A DNA stretch of 64,000 nt from Bin87 sp965203195 (GCA_965203195.1 OZ241860.1:2976001-3040000); one strand, 5' to 3'. Counted from the stretch's first letter, positions 49,720 through 58,662 are shown. Notes: generated by a model from the sequence alone, not told the origin. Made by a program: numbers and translations.

Positions 49720-50155
49720 CCGCCGGCCCGGCCCGTTCTCACGGACGCCTTATACTGCGGCCCCGGAGCGTTGCGCTCCGGGGCTTTCGTATCGGGGCGC
49801 GCCGCCCCCGGCAAGCGTCAGGCTATGCGTGTTGACATCAAGCGGAATGTCGCATTAAAGCGCAAGTCGCCGATTGACTGCGGGATGGCCGCGCAGGAGG
49901 CAGGGACACCGCCTCGCCAAAGGCCGCCAAATGTCGACGCCAGGTTGAGCATCCCGATATACAGCAACGCCCGCTGGCCGTACCCTGCCGCAACCCCACG
50001 AAACTCCTTGATGGGGATATGCCGCAAACCAGTTCTCCACAAGAGGCGGTAGCCGGGCGGCAGTTTTGCCCCGTTCCGGTTGCTTGCGATTGCCCCGCTT
50101 TGCCCTTGCGCCCGGCGGGTTTCCGGTAGGTTTTGGGTTTATTGAGGGTTGATGT
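49720..50155. other. Intergenic region without a supported gene
   Basis: The region starts with the terminator at 49760. A possible minus-strand peptide at 49818-50042 (LRHIPIKEFRGVAAGYGQRALL) has no ribosome site and no known motif. Only the promoter at 50156 can be supported. Confidence 0.4.
49760..49784 (+). terminator. Rho-independent terminator
   Basis: GCCCCGGAGCG and CGCTCCGGGGC pair over 11 bases with a TTG loop, followed by TTTC. It ends the lipoprotein transcript. Confidence 0.75.
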
Positions 50156-50163
50156 GGTATAGT
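50155..50163 (+). promoter_or_regulatory. Extended -10 before the zeta-like gene, probably leaderless
   Basis: TGGTATAGT (TGn plus TATAGT, 50158-50163) ends nine bases before the ATG at 50173, so transcription should begin almost at the start codon. Confidence 0.5.
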
Positions 50164-50172
50164 GCGGGCACT

Positions 50173-50700
50173 ATGACTGCCGCCAGGAGCATCTTAATCA
50201 TCGCCGGCCCCAACGGGGCGGGCAAGACCACTTTCGCCCGGGAGTTCCTGCCCCACGAAGGCAACTGCCCGACTTTCGTGAACGCCGACCTCATCGCAGA
50301 GGGCCTGAACCCCTTGCAGCCCGAGGAGGAGGCTGTCGCCGCCGGTCGGATGATGCTGAATATGATACGGGCCTATGTCGCCGAGGGCCGCAGCTTCGCC
50401 TTTGAGACCACGCTGAGCGGACGCACTTACGCCCGGATGATTCCCCAATGGCAAACGCAGGGCTACCGGGTGCGGCTGTTTTTCCTGCGTCTGCCTTCGC
50501 CGGAAGTCGCCATTGCGCGCGTTCAAAAGCGTGTTGCGACGGGTGGGCATAACATACCGGACGAGGTGGTTCGCCGCCGCTTCCAGGCCGGCTGGCACAA
50601 TTTCGAGAACATCTACCGCCCGCTGGTAGATGTCTGGTCGCTGTACGACAGCGCGGACATCGTTCCGGCGCTGTTGTCCGAAGGGAGCAACGAGGTATGA
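50173..50700 (+). CDS. Zeta-toxin-like P-loop kinase
   Basis: A 175-residue P-loop protein of the zeta toxin/UDP-GlcNAc kinase-like family. Walker A is AGPNGAGKTT at 11-20, followed by FVNADLIAEGLNP, RSFAFETTLSG and FFLRLPSPEVAIARVQKRVATGGHNIPDEVVRRRF, with the lid-like Arg residues. Zeta toxins phosphorylate cell-wall precursor sugars; short chromosomal forms like this may use other substrates. It overlaps the next small gene by four bases (ATGA), as in toxin-antitoxin or enzyme-partner pairs. Confidence 0.85.
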   Translation: MTAARSILIIAGPNGAGKTTFAREFLPHEGNCPTFVNADLIAEGLNPLQPEEEAVAAGRMMLNMIRAYVAEGRSFAFETTLSGRTYARMIPQWQTQGYRVRLFFLRLPSPEVAIARVQKRVATGGHNIPDEVVRRRFQAGWHNFENIYRPLVDVWSLYDSADIVPALLSEGSNEV

Positions 50701-50948
50701 CTACGCTTTACGAAAAAACCGACGCCCTGGCACCGCCGACCGACGCCTTGCCTCCGCCGGCCGCCGCCGCGCCGGCGTCCGTCCCTGAACTCACCCCGGA
50801 ACCCGCCCCGGAGCGCGACCCCTTTATGGCCGGCGCCGAGGCGGCCTTGCGCCGGGCCGCCAAAAAGGCGCGCCAGCGCAACATTGCCCTTACCGGCTCG
50901 GTGGTCTCCTACCGGGATGGCAAGGTCGTGTACGACACCGAACCGTAG
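50697..50948 (+). CDS. Small partner of the zeta-like protein, possible antitoxin
   Basis: An 83-residue protein with a Pro/Ala-rich N-terminal half and a conserved-looking C-terminal part, FMAGAEAALRRAAKKARQRNIALTGSVVSYRDGKVVYDTEP. Such a basic helix followed by a short beta hairpin is common in small partners downstream of zeta-like kinases. It is translationally coupled to the kinase. An antitoxin role is inference from gene order and size. Confidence 0.65.
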   Translation: MTTLYEKTDALAPPTDALPPPAAAAPASVPELTPEPAPERDPFMAGAEAALRRAAKKARQRNIALTGSVVSYRDGKVVYDTEP

Positions 50949-51356
50949 GCAAGGCGGGCTAACCCGTCAGCTGCCCTGGCCCCGGAGGACGCGCATCGCC
51001 CTTGATAAAAAGGGTATTGTCTTGACGAAAGAGGGGCCGTAATAACCGCCAAGTCGCGCGCCGGTTCCGATGCAGGAATCGGCGCGCGACTCTTTAAGGC
51101 GCGAAGGCGCGCCGCCAGCCCCGGAACGCCCGATCCGTGATCCGGCAAACCCGGCGGGGAAAATTGACTGCGCCGGCATCCAATCGTCGTCCGCAATACT
51201 GATTTGCGCCGGCATTGCGATATATGGCATTGACATACGCAGTTTTAGCGCCTATATTGCCCCAGAACCAGCCATGCCGCGCTACGAAAACGGTTTATTC
51301 TGACCATCAGCCGGTCGCCAACGGCGGCCCGGCTCCGGCTACAGAGGAGGCCCAGA
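50949..51356. other. Intergenic region with a strong stem-loop
   Basis: About 400 bases without a supported gene. It holds a small CCCTT/AAGGG hairpin near 51001-51016, the larger hairpin at 51054-51091 and, before 51357, the probable promoter and ribosome site (AGAGGAGGCCCAGA) of the binding-protein gene. Confidence 0.45.
51054..51091 (+). terminator. Stem-loop after the zeta-like pair
   Basis: AGTCGCG-CCGGTTCC pairs with GGAATCGG-CGCGCGACT, with a 2-base bulge and one G-T pair, loop GATGCA, followed by CTTTAA. A probable terminator for the upstream pair. Confidence 0.5.
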
Positions 51357-53207
51357 ATGATAGCGGTTCCGATTCCGGCCCTACGACTATTGCCGATGTC
51401 CCTGCTGTCGCTGGCGGCGGCCGTCCTGCTGCTGCTGTCCGGCATCGCCTGCGGCGGGACGGCGGCCCCGGCCGGCGATGCCGGCTCCGCCCCGGCGGCG
51501 GATACTCCGGCGCCCGCCCAGCCGGCGGCCGCCGGCAGCGGCGTCGCTACGGCGATTCCGGCCGCCACCGCCGCTCCGGCGGCCACCGAGGTCATGGCGC
51601 CCGCGGAGGCGGAGATTGAAAAGTTCACCGTGATGGTGACCACCCAGGGCAACGAACTGTTCAACTCCAAGTACGCCCAGGGCGAAAACAACCTGTGGCA
51701 GCGGATGGCGCAGGTTTGGCTCATCGGCGGCAACTTCACCAACGGCAGCCTGGTGCTGGACGAAAGCTCCGGCATCGCCAGCAAGTGGGAAATCGTGGAC
51801 GACGGCCTGGCGTGGGAGTTCACCATCCGCCCCGGCATCCGGTTCCACAACGGCGAGGAGCTGGATGTGGACGACGTGGCCTTTATGGCCAACTGGGCCA
51901 TCACGGAGGAAGCCGCCGGCGTGTCCACCGTCCGAATTGCGCGGGAGATTACCAATCGGGAAGTGACCGGCCCTGACACTTTCAAGTACACCTTCCGGGA
52001 ACCGCTGGCGTTTTTCGGCGCCGCCGTTTCGGAGGTGGACAATACTCCCATCGGAACGGTGCTGTCGGAGGACTACTGGAAAAGCCTCCCTCTGGGGCAG
52101 ACCATAGAAAACTGCACGCCGGTGGACGTCTGCCAGCAGGCGGAAGCCTTTGAGGCCGACCCCGATCCTGGCCTGCCGGGGCCGTTCCGGGTGATCAACC
52201 ATCGCTATGAGGAGGAAATCCTCTACGAAAGGTTTGAGGATTACTTCCTGCGGCAGGAACGCCCCTATCCCTTCCGGCAGCTTTCCCTGCGGGTTGTGCC
52301 GGAACTCTCCACCCGCGTGGCGGCGTTGCAAGCCGGCGAAGTGGACATCATTGAAGCGGACAATACCGTGGTCAACCAGATACAGAGCGGCGGCGGGCGC
52401 ATCGTCTATGCGCCGGAATCGGTGCATATCTGGATTAACGCCAATGGCTGCAACCGGGAAACGGACAACGATGGCCGGCCCATAATGTGCCACGACCTGC
52501 GGGTGCGGCAGGCGCTGGACTACGCCATCGACAAGACGAAAATCCAGGCGCTGTACGGCGGGCCGGAGGCGTTCCAGATTGACGGGATGCACGGCATCGG
52601 CAGCCCCTCCGGGCTGGGCTTTGAGAGCGACCTGGCGCCGTATCCCTTTGACCCGGACCGGGCGCGCCAGCTGATGGCCGAAGCCGGCTACCCCGACGGC
52701 GCGGGCTTCAACGGCGGGCGGGTGTTCCCCATCCACACCTGGACGGGCGCCGGCGCCCCGCTCACGGTAGAGCTGTCCACGCTGATTTGCGAGGGCTGGA
52801 AAACGGAGCTGGGCATCAACTGCGAGGTCAATGTCGGCGAGGAAGTGAGTCTGAAGGAAGTGCAGTACGCCGGCGAAATCGCCGGGCAGTATCTGGTGCG
52901 CACCAACGAAAACACCTTTGACGGCGGGCGCCGGATGCTGGGCCGCTACGCGCGGGAAGGGGCCTACATCGCTTTTGACGAGGACATCGCCGCGGACGTG
53001 CTGACCGCCGGCGGCCTCATCGGCACCCAGGCGGAACGGCACGAAGCCTATCACACTGCCCTCAAGACGATTTACGACAAGCACTACGACTTCACGCCCG
53101 GTTTCCTCAACCAGCCCTACGGGGTGAGCGACCGGGTGCGGAGCTGGACGCCGTGGCCCCTGGCGCCCTATATGAGCTCATTGTGGACGGTGGACATCGG
53201 GCAGTAG
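51357..53207 (+). CDS. Peptide/oligosaccharide ABC transporter substrate-binding lipoprotein
   Basis: A 616-residue family 5 solute-binding protein (DppA/OppA type). A signal peptide with lipobox GIAC (about residue 32) and a low-complexity linker lead to the fold: SGIASKWEIVDDGLAWEFTIRPGIRFHNGEEL, DDVAFMANW, QALDYAIDKTKI and FDPDRARQLMAEAGYPDG. It captures peptides or sugars outside the membrane for the two permeases encoded downstream on the same strand. AGAGGAGGCC precedes the ATG at 51357; an ATG at 51396 is possible. Permease genes begin 179 bases after the stop. Confidence 0.93.
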   Translation: MIAVPIPALRLLPMSLLSLAAAVLLLLSGIACGGTAAPAGDAGSAPAADTPAPAQPAAAGSGVATAIPAATAAPAATEVMAPAEAEIEKFTVMVTTQGNELFNSKYAQGENNLWQRMAQVWLIGGNFTNGSLVLDESSGIASKWEIVDDGLAWEFTIRPGIRFHNGEELDVDDVAFMANWAITEEAAGVSTVRIAREITNREVTGPDTFKYTFREPLAFFGAAVSEVDNTPIGTVLSEDYWKSLPLGQTIENCTPVDVCQQAEAFEADPDPGLPGPFRVINHRYEEEILYERFEDYFLRQERPYPFRQLSLRVVPELSTRVAALQAGEVDIIEADNTVVNQIQSGGGRIVYAPESVHIWINANGCNRETDNDGRPIMCHDLRVRQALDYAIDKTKIQALYGGPEAFQIDGMHGIGSPSGLGFESDLAPYPFDPDRARQLMAEAGYPDGAGFNGGRVFPIHTWTGAGAPLTVELSTLICEGWKTELGINCEVNVGEEVSLKEVQYAGEIAGQYLVRTNENTFDGGRRMLGRYAREGAYIAFDEDIAADVLTAGGLIGTQAERHEAYHTALKTIYDKHYDFTPGFLNQPYGVSDRVRSWTPWPLAPYMSSLWTVDIGQ

Positions 53208-53386
53208 GCTGCCCGCCGCCGGCCACGACCGGCTGACGGGATGGATGCCGGGGACAGAATGCGTTCCCGGTATCCCCTGTAGACATCGCCGTTATTGCTA
53301 CCCCCGGCAGTCATTCTCCCATTCCCCGTTGGCCGTCATTCCCCATTTGCCGTCATTCCCAATTGAGTGATGGCGCGTGAAATCCG

Positions 53387-54304
53387 ATGTTGCGCTTTAC
53401 CGCCGCCCGTATCGCCCAGTCGATCGTCACCCTGCTCGTGTTGAGCATGGTCGTCTTTTTCGGTTCCGAGCTGACCGGCGACCTGGCGTTGTCCCTGGCC
53501 ACGGCGGATACCACCGAGGCGGAGCTGGAGGAAATCCGGCGCAAGCTGGGGCTGGACCGGCCGGCCTACGAGCGCTATGCCCGCTACCTGGGCAACCTGG
53601 CGCAGGGCGATCTGGGCGTGTCCGGCACCAGCCGGCGGCAGGTCAGCGCAATGATGGCGGAACGGATCCCGCCTACGCTGCAACTGGCGGCGGTCGGGCT
53701 GTTGCTGGCGATGCTGCTGGGCATACCCCTGGGCGTGCTGGCGGCGGTCAAACGGAACACCATCTTTGACCAGTCCAGCAAACTGCTCGCCATTGTGGGA
53801 ATGTCGGCGCCGCAGTTCTGGGTCGCCATAATGCTGATAATGCTGTTCGGGGCGCAGCTGAAGTGGCTGCCCACCTACGGACGGGGCGGCATTGACCATT
53901 ACATCCTGCCGGGCATCGCCATATCGCTGTTCGTGATGGCGGGGTTTATGCGCCTGACCCGTTCCAGTATGCTGGAAGTGCTGGACAGCGAGTTCGTCAA
54001 ATTCGCGCGCATCAAGGGGTTGCAGGAACGGATGGTGATTTTCAAGCACGCACTGAAAAACGCCATCATTCCGATTTTGACCTTTGGCGGCGTCAGTTTC
54101 GCCGGGCTGCTCAACGGCGCCATTGTGGTTGAAGTAGTGTTCGCCTGGCCGGGCCTGGGGCGGCTGATGCTGGACAGCATCCGGGAGCGGGATACGGTGG
54201 TGATTATGGCCACGATTCTGACCTCCGGGTTCATTTACATTGTGATGTCCACCATCGTTGACATTCTTTACGCCTATGTTGACCCGCGTATCCGCTACCA
54301 GTAA
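53387..54304 (+). CDS. Peptide ABC transporter permease, DppB/OppB type
   Basis: A 305-residue permease with about six membrane helices. The N-terminus MLRFTAARIAQSIVTLLVLSMVVFFGSELTGD and the EAA-loop region (EFVKFARIKGLQERMVIFKHALKNAIIPILT) are characteristic, as is the C-terminal VDILYAYVDPRIRY. It forms a heterodimeric channel with the next gene product. GTCATTCCC repeats lie just upstream. No ATPase genes follow in this window. Confidence 0.94.
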   Translation: MLRFTAARIAQSIVTLLVLSMVVFFGSELTGDLALSLATADTTEAELEEIRRKLGLDRPAYERYARYLGNLAQGDLGVSGTSRRQVSAMMAERIPPTLQLAAVGLLLAMLLGIPLGVLAAVKRNTIFDQSSKLLAIVGMSAPQFWVAIMLIMLFGAQLKWLPTYGRGGIDHYILPGIAISLFVMAGFMRLTRSSMLEVLDSEFVKFARIKGLQERMVIFKHALKNAIIPILTFGGVSFAGLLNGAIVVEVVFAWPGLGRLMLDSIRERDTVVIMATILTSGFIYIVMSTIVDILYAYVDPRIRYQ

Positions 54305-54349
54305 GCGGGGCCGGCAAGCAGGGGCCGGGACAGGGATGGAGTTGGCAAA

Positions 54350-55243
54350 ATGGCAGTGCGTATGGAACGGGCGGCTCCGGCTTTCACGGGCGCGGGCGGC
54401 GCGCTGGGCAGACTGCGCGCGCTGCGGGTGCCTTGGATTCCGGCGGTCATCCTGACGCTTCTGGCCGTGTGCGCCCTGTTTGCGCCCCTGCTGGCGCCCT
54501 ACGATCCCCAGCAGCCGGATGTGCTCAAGGGCGTACAGCGCATCGGCCCGTTCACCAACGCGGAGAACCCGCTGGGCGTTGACCTGCTGGGGCGGGACAT
54601 TTTGAGCCGGCTGATTTACGGGGCGCGGATTTCGGCGTTCATCAGCCTGATTTCGCTGGGTTGCGGCGCCCTGGTGGGCACGGCGCTGGGCATCGCCTCG
54701 GGCTACCTGGGCGGCAAGGCGGACGCCCTTCTGATGCGGGTCTGCGACGGCGTGATGGGCTTCCCCACCATTCTGCTGGCATTGATCATCGTCGCCATCC
54801 AGGGCGGCGCCGGCATCCAGAATGTGGTCATCGCCATAATGGCCACGGTCTGGGCGCGGTTCGCCCGGCAGGTGCGCGGCGAGGTGTTGAGCATCAAGGA
54901 ACGGGATTTCGTTACCCTGGCGGTAGTGGCCGGCGTGCCCAGTCACATCATAATGTGGCGGCACATATTCCCCAATGTAGTGAACACGGTGCTGGTCATC
55001 ATCAGCCTGCTGGTGGGGCAGACGATACTGCTGGAAGCGTCGTTGAGCTTCCTGGGCGTGGGCGTGCCGCCGGGCGAACCGGCATGGGGCATTATGGTGT
55101 CCGAGGGCCGCAACAACCTGCTGGACTTGTGGTGGCTTTCGCTGATGCCGGGCCTGGCGATTACCATTGTGGTGATGGCGCTGAACTTCTTCGGGGACTG
55201 GCTGCGGGATACGCTGGACCCGCGACTGCGGCGGACGCGGTAG
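54350..55243 (+). CDS. Peptide ABC transporter permease, DppC/OppC type
   Basis: A 297-residue permease. Visible are FTNAENPLGVDLLGRDILSRLIYGARIS, the DppC/OppC mark, and the EAA loop (RQVRGEVLSIKERDFVTLAVVAGVPSHIIMWRHIFPNVV), ending in LNFFGDWLRDTLDPRL. It pairs with the permease upstream, 45 bases away. The DppD/DppF ATPases expected in complete operons are not here and must be encoded elsewhere. Confidence 0.94.
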   Translation: MAVRMERAAPAFTGAGGALGRLRALRVPWIPAVILTLLAVCALFAPLLAPYDPQQPDVLKGVQRIGPFTNAENPLGVDLLGRDILSRLIYGARISAFISLISLGCGALVGTALGIASGYLGGKADALLMRVCDGVMGFPTILLALIIVAIQGGAGIQNVVIAIMATVWARFARQVRGEVLSIKERDFVTLAVVAGVPSHIIMWRHIFPNVVNTVLVIISLLVGQTILLEASLSFLGVGVPPGEPAWGIMVSEGRNNLLDLWWLSLMPGLAITIVVMALNFFGDWLRDTLDPRLRRTR

Positions 55244-55553
55244 GGCCGGCGACGACGCGGGCCAAGCGCGGCAGATCCATCTGGCCGGCGCTGCGCGGCG
55301 CCGGCGATTTTCGTCGTGATAGGTCGCGACAGAAGTGCGCGACCGCCGGGCGCAACGCCCTAACCCGGCCCTAACCTGGTAGGAAGTTCCGCTCGCCCTG
55401 CCGGGCGAGGCACCGCCGTAGCAAAGCGGAAAAGCCGTGGCAAACGCCACCCGCTACGCTTGAAGCTGCTCCGCTTTGACTGCTAGGGTAGCACTCCTGC
55501 TTCGGCGCGAGGGCAATCAATCAGCCGGGGCCAATTTGCTCACCCTGTTGGAG
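55244..55553 (+). ncRNA. Hairpin-rich leader, possible structured RNA
   Basis: This 310-base gap contains many nested stems: TCGCCC-TGCC-GGGCGA near 55395-55410, CGTAGC with GCTACG enclosing GTGGC-AAAC-GCCAC near 55417-55458, and TGCTA-GGG-TAGCA near 55482. The layout of a closed multi-branch structure before the start of a secreted-protein gene suggests a leader RNA. It fits no riboswitch consensus I know. Confidence 0.3.
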
Positions 55554-55559
55554 ATGACG

Positions 55560-56699
55560 ATGTCAATAATGAAAGGATTGTACGCGCAAGGCCCCGGCTT
55601 GCTGAGGCGAAGGGGGGCGGTCATAACGGCCGTCGCCGCGTTGAGCCTCGCGGTTGCGATGACGGCCATCGCCCTGCTCGCCCCCGCCGGTACGCAGGCT
55701 CAAAGCGCCGCCGAGACGCCGGCCCAGAACGCCAACACGATGGCCATCACCGAAATGTCGGTTGTGGTCACCGGCACGTGGACCTCCCGCGGTTATGTTA
55801 CCCTGGACTGGGAAGCGCCGGCGGGCGCGTCCGACAGCACGGTCTATCGGATGTACCGGGACAACGGCAAACGCAACGACATCTACATTGGTGGCCCCAG
55901 CAGGACCACTACCGGGGCGGAGGGCACATCTTTCCGACACTTCTTTTGGAACACCCCCGGCTCCTGGCTCACCTATTGGGTGCTGGCCGAGCACCCCGAG
56001 GGCGCTTATGACCCGCCACAGGGACTGAAAGGCAACCGGGGCACTTTGTCCGGGCCGTATCACGCCCAGGTTCCTCCCGCCGGGCCGAGCGCTCCGACTA
56101 ATCCGACGGCCACCGTGAACGACGCCGGGCACGTGGTAGTGTCCTGGGGCAGGCCGACCACCAATGCCGAGACCGGAGGGTTGCATTACCACATTCAGCG
56201 CACCAGTCGCGGCGGCACGCCCCGGACGCCTTATTCGGTTCCCAATTACACCAGCGCCACCAGCATTACCGACACGAGTGTACTTCCCGCCGGGAAATAC
56301 ACTTACCGGATCGAGGCTCACACCGGGGGCGCCGCCAAACCCGGCGCCATGGCGAAAGTAAAGGTAACGGTTCCGGCCGGCGCCCCGCAAGCGCCCCGGC
56401 AACTGGCCGCCGTGGACGCTACTGCCAACTCGGCTACGCTGGTTCCCCCGACCACGAAAACGGTGACCCTGACCTGGAACAGTCCGGCGTGGGATGGCGG
56501 AAAGGACATCCGGCATTACCAGGTGCGGCGGGAGAATACCAGGGGCAAAGGCAAGAATCTGGGCACTGTCGCCGCCGGCGCCGTCACTTATACCGACGAC
56601 ACGGCGCGCGCCAACAAAACCTATATCTACAAGGTTCGGGCCAAAAACAAACTCGGGTACGGCCCCTGGACTACCGTCCGGTTCCGAACTCCCCGGTAG
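55560..56699 (+). CDS. Secreted protein with fibronectin type III-like repeats
   Basis: A 379-residue exported protein. A long N-terminal hydrophobic segment (VITAVAALSLAVAMTAIALLAPAG, about 18-41) is the signal or anchor. Three FN3-like beta domains follow: about 60-170 (YVTLDWEAPAGASDSTVYRMYRD), about 170-275 (HVVVSWGRPTTNAETGGLHYHIQR) and 280-379 (VTLTWNSPAWDGGKDIRHYQVRRE to NKLGYGPWTTVRF). FN3 arrays bind polysaccharides or other cells' surfaces, or serve as spacers. No catalytic domain is present. GGAG precedes ATG 55560; ATG 55554 is an alternative. Confidence 0.8.
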   Translation: MSIMKGLYAQGPGLLRRRGAVITAVAALSLAVAMTAIALLAPAGTQAQSAAETPAQNANTMAITEMSVVVTGTWTSRGYVTLDWEAPAGASDSTVYRMYRDNGKRNDIYIGGPSRTTTGAEGTSFRHFFWNTPGSWLTYWVLAEHPEGAYDPPQGLKGNRGTLSGPYHAQVPPAGPSAPTNPTATVNDAGHVVVSWGRPTTNAETGGLHYHIQRTSRGGTPRTPYSVPNYTSATSITDTSVLPAGKYTYRIEAHTGGAAKPGAMAKVKVTVPAGAPQAPRQLAAVDATANSATLVPPTTKTVTLTWNSPAWDGGKDIRHYQVRRENTRGKGKNLGTVAAGAVTYTDDTARANKTYIYKVRAKNKLGYGPWTTVRFRTPR

Positions 56700-56830
56700 C
56701 CCGACCCCGCCCGTTTTCGTTGCCGACGCCTCCGCCGCTGCCCTCCGGCGGGGGCGTTGTCCATATCCGGCGCGGCGGGAGTATTCGCAGGAACTGCCGC
56801 GCCCGGCCGGATGCCGCCCGCCCGCCGTTT

Positions 56831-58123
56831 ATGCCCGCTGTCAACGCCCACCCACCATCCGCTGCGCCCGCCGGCGGCCGGCCGGGGCGCCGCCGGCGGT
56901 GGCGCTTCGGGCTGCCGGCGGCGCTGGGCATCGTGGCCTTCCTGCTGTTTTGCAGCGGCGATTATCGTCCGGGGGATGTTGAGGTGGCGATTGCGCCCTA
57001 CCGATTCAGCATCGTAGGCTGGGAACTGCGCCACCTGCCCGGCAAGTGGCTGCTGCGCCGCGCCCCGGCCACACCGGCCCAGGTTCAGCAGTATTTTGAC
57101 CACGGCCGGCAGCGGCGGCAAATCGGCCGCCGCATCATCGCCCTGGAAGCCCAAAGCCCCGGCGACGCCGCAGTTGAGCGGGAACTGGCCGACCTGCAAA
57201 GGGAACAGAACCGGCTGGCGGAACGGCAGGCGCAGCTGCGCCCCGGCGTGGAGACGGCGCTGGAATCGGCCGTAGCCGACACGCTCCGGTCGCTGGGCTT
57301 CGGGGCGGCGACGGGCGTATTCCCCCCGGTGGACACCGTGCTGACCGGCAGCCCGACCGTGCTGGTGACATCGCCCCGCGCCCGCATTGAGCGCAAGGAC
57401 GAAGCCATCCTCCAACCCGGCCTGCCCCACCGCCGGCGCGCCGAAATTGAGGCGCAGGTTGAGGCCGGCGGCGACCGTTCAGCCCTGGTCGTCAACACCG
57501 GCGGCATCGCATTCTACCCGTCAATCACGCTGCCAGACGCCGGCGTCGGGCCCGCCCTGGAAATCATCGCCCACGAATGGGCGCACCACTGGCTCTGGTT
57601 TCGCCCGTTGGGGCGGCGTTACTTCCAGGGCGGCGACATCACGGCCATCAACGAAACGGTGGCGGACATCGCCGGCAAGGAAATCGGGGCGCTGGCGCAG
57701 CGGCGTTTGCGTCTGCCGCCGGCGGCATCAGCAACGCCGGCGCCCGCTTCATCGCCGGCGGCATCGCAACCCACGCCGGCGTCCGGACGCGTCGCCGAGC
57801 CACCGCCTTTTGACTTCAATGGCGAAATGCGGGCTACCCGGGCGCGGGTTGATGCGTTGCTGGCCGCGGGCGACATTGCCGGGGCGGAGGCTTATATGGA
57901 GGAACGGCGGCGCGTGTTCGTGTCCAACGGCTACTACATCCGGCGGTTGAACCAGGCGTATTTCGCCTTTCACGGAACCTATGCGACTACGGGCGCAGCC
58001 GGCGTCAGTGTCATCGGGGCGCAGGTTGCGGAGCTGCGCCGGCGCAGCGGGTCGGTGGCGGAGTTTCTGCGGACGGCAGCCGGCATTGCCAGCGCCGGCG
58101 ATCTGGCGGCGCTGGTGGAATGA
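56831..58123 (+). CDS. Membrane-anchored gluzincin-type metalloprotease-like protein
   Basis: A 430-residue protein with a basic N-terminus, one membrane helix (about 30-48, GLPAALGIVAFLLFC), a helical domain with a coiled coil (about 110-150, ELADLQREQNRLAERQAQL), and a peptidase-like domain with H248-EWA-H252-H (HExxH) and E275 in NETVADIAGKE. The distance from HExxH to the Glu (23 residues) fits gluzincins such as M48-like or M90 peptidases. A Pro/Ala-rich loop (about 300-330) follows, then a helical end. The substrate is unknown; the active site faces outside if the helix is a signal anchor. No clear ribosome site; other starts upstream are Arg/Pro-rich and unlikely. Confidence 0.72.
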   Translation: MPAVNAHPPSAAPAGGRPGRRRRWRFGLPAALGIVAFLLFCSGDYRPGDVEVAIAPYRFSIVGWELRHLPGKWLLRRAPATPAQVQQYFDHGRQRRQIGRRIIALEAQSPGDAAVERELADLQREQNRLAERQAQLRPGVETALESAVADTLRSLGFGAATGVFPPVDTVLTGSPTVLVTSPRARIERKDEAILQPGLPHRRRAEIEAQVEAGGDRSALVVNTGGIAFYPSITLPDAGVGPALEIIAHEWAHHWLWFRPLGRRYFQGGDITAINETVADIAGKEIGALAQRRLRLPPAASATPAPASSPAASQPTPASGRVAEPPPFDFNGEMRATRARVDALLAAGDIAGAEAYMEERRRVFVSNGYYIRRLNQAYFAFHGTYATTGAAGVSVIGAQVAELRRRSGSVAEFLRTAAGIASAGDLAALVE

Positions 58124-58176
58124 ACCCGTATCGTCGGCCAGGCCTGTCCGCCGGGCCCGGCGCCGACCGGTTCGGG

Positions 58177-58662
58177 TCAGGCGGATTTGATGGCGTCCTC
58201 CAGCAGGGCCAGGGCGGCGCGGGCGAAAACCCACATATTGCCTTCCCGGTCGGGGCTGCCCGTTTCCAGCGTCTGCGATCGTTCTACGGGGCCGGCCACG
58301 CCGAAGCAGGCGTGGCCGTAGTTGTCGCCGTAGCGGTTGCCGGTGGGCCCGCTGGCGCCGGTTTCGGCCAGCGCCCAGGTCGTCTCCAGCCGCGCGCGGG
58401 AGGTACGGGCGTTGAGCAGGGCGTAGTATTCCGTGCTGGCGCGGTGGCCCTCCATATCCGAATCGGGCACTTGCAGCAAGCCCGCCTGCGCCGCGCGCGT
58501 ATAGACCACCGAACCGCCCACATAGTAGGCCGAAGCGCCGGGGATGGACACCAGCGCCGCCGAAATCAGCCCGCCGCAGGATGATTCGGATACGGCCAGC
58601 GTGTCGCCCCGTTCCTTAAGCAGGGCGGCCACGGTTGCCGCCAAATCGTTCAACTCGCCCAT
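58177..58662 (-). CDS. cinA: CinA C-terminal domain protein (nicotinamide-nucleotide amidase-like)
   Basis: A 161-residue stand-alone CinA C-terminal domain. Its mark is AVSESSCGGLISAALVSIPGASAYYVGGSVVYT, followed by WALAETGASGPTGNRYGDNYGHACFGV. PncC-type domains deamidate nicotinamide mononucleotide to nicotinate mononucleotide in NAD recycling. The usual AESCTGG reads SESSCGG here. The molybdopterin-binding half of full CinA is absent, as in PncC. It converges with the metalloprotease gene upstream. Confidence 0.9.
   Translation of the reverse strand: MGELNDLAATVAALLKERGDTLAVSESSCGGLISAALVSIPGASAYYVGGSVVYTRAAQAGLLQVPDSDMEGHRASTEYYALLNARTSRARLETTWALAETGASGPTGNRYGDNYGHACFGVAGPVERSQTLETGSPDREGNMWVFARAALALLEDAIKSA

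Noticed and set aside
49818..50042. A 74-residue minus-strand peptide after the lipoprotein gene
   Set aside because: No ribosome site, no motif, and it lies between a terminator and the zeta-like promoter.
53300..53380. Possible insertion-sequence end from repeated GTCATTCCC units before the permease genes
   Set aside because: The units are short, imperfect and not paired with a transposase or inverted partner; similar GTCATTCC-type intergenic repeats occur near 22610.
53336..55450. A 704-residue minus-strand frame opposite the permease genes
   Set aside because: His/Arg/Gln-rich shadow of two clear permeases.
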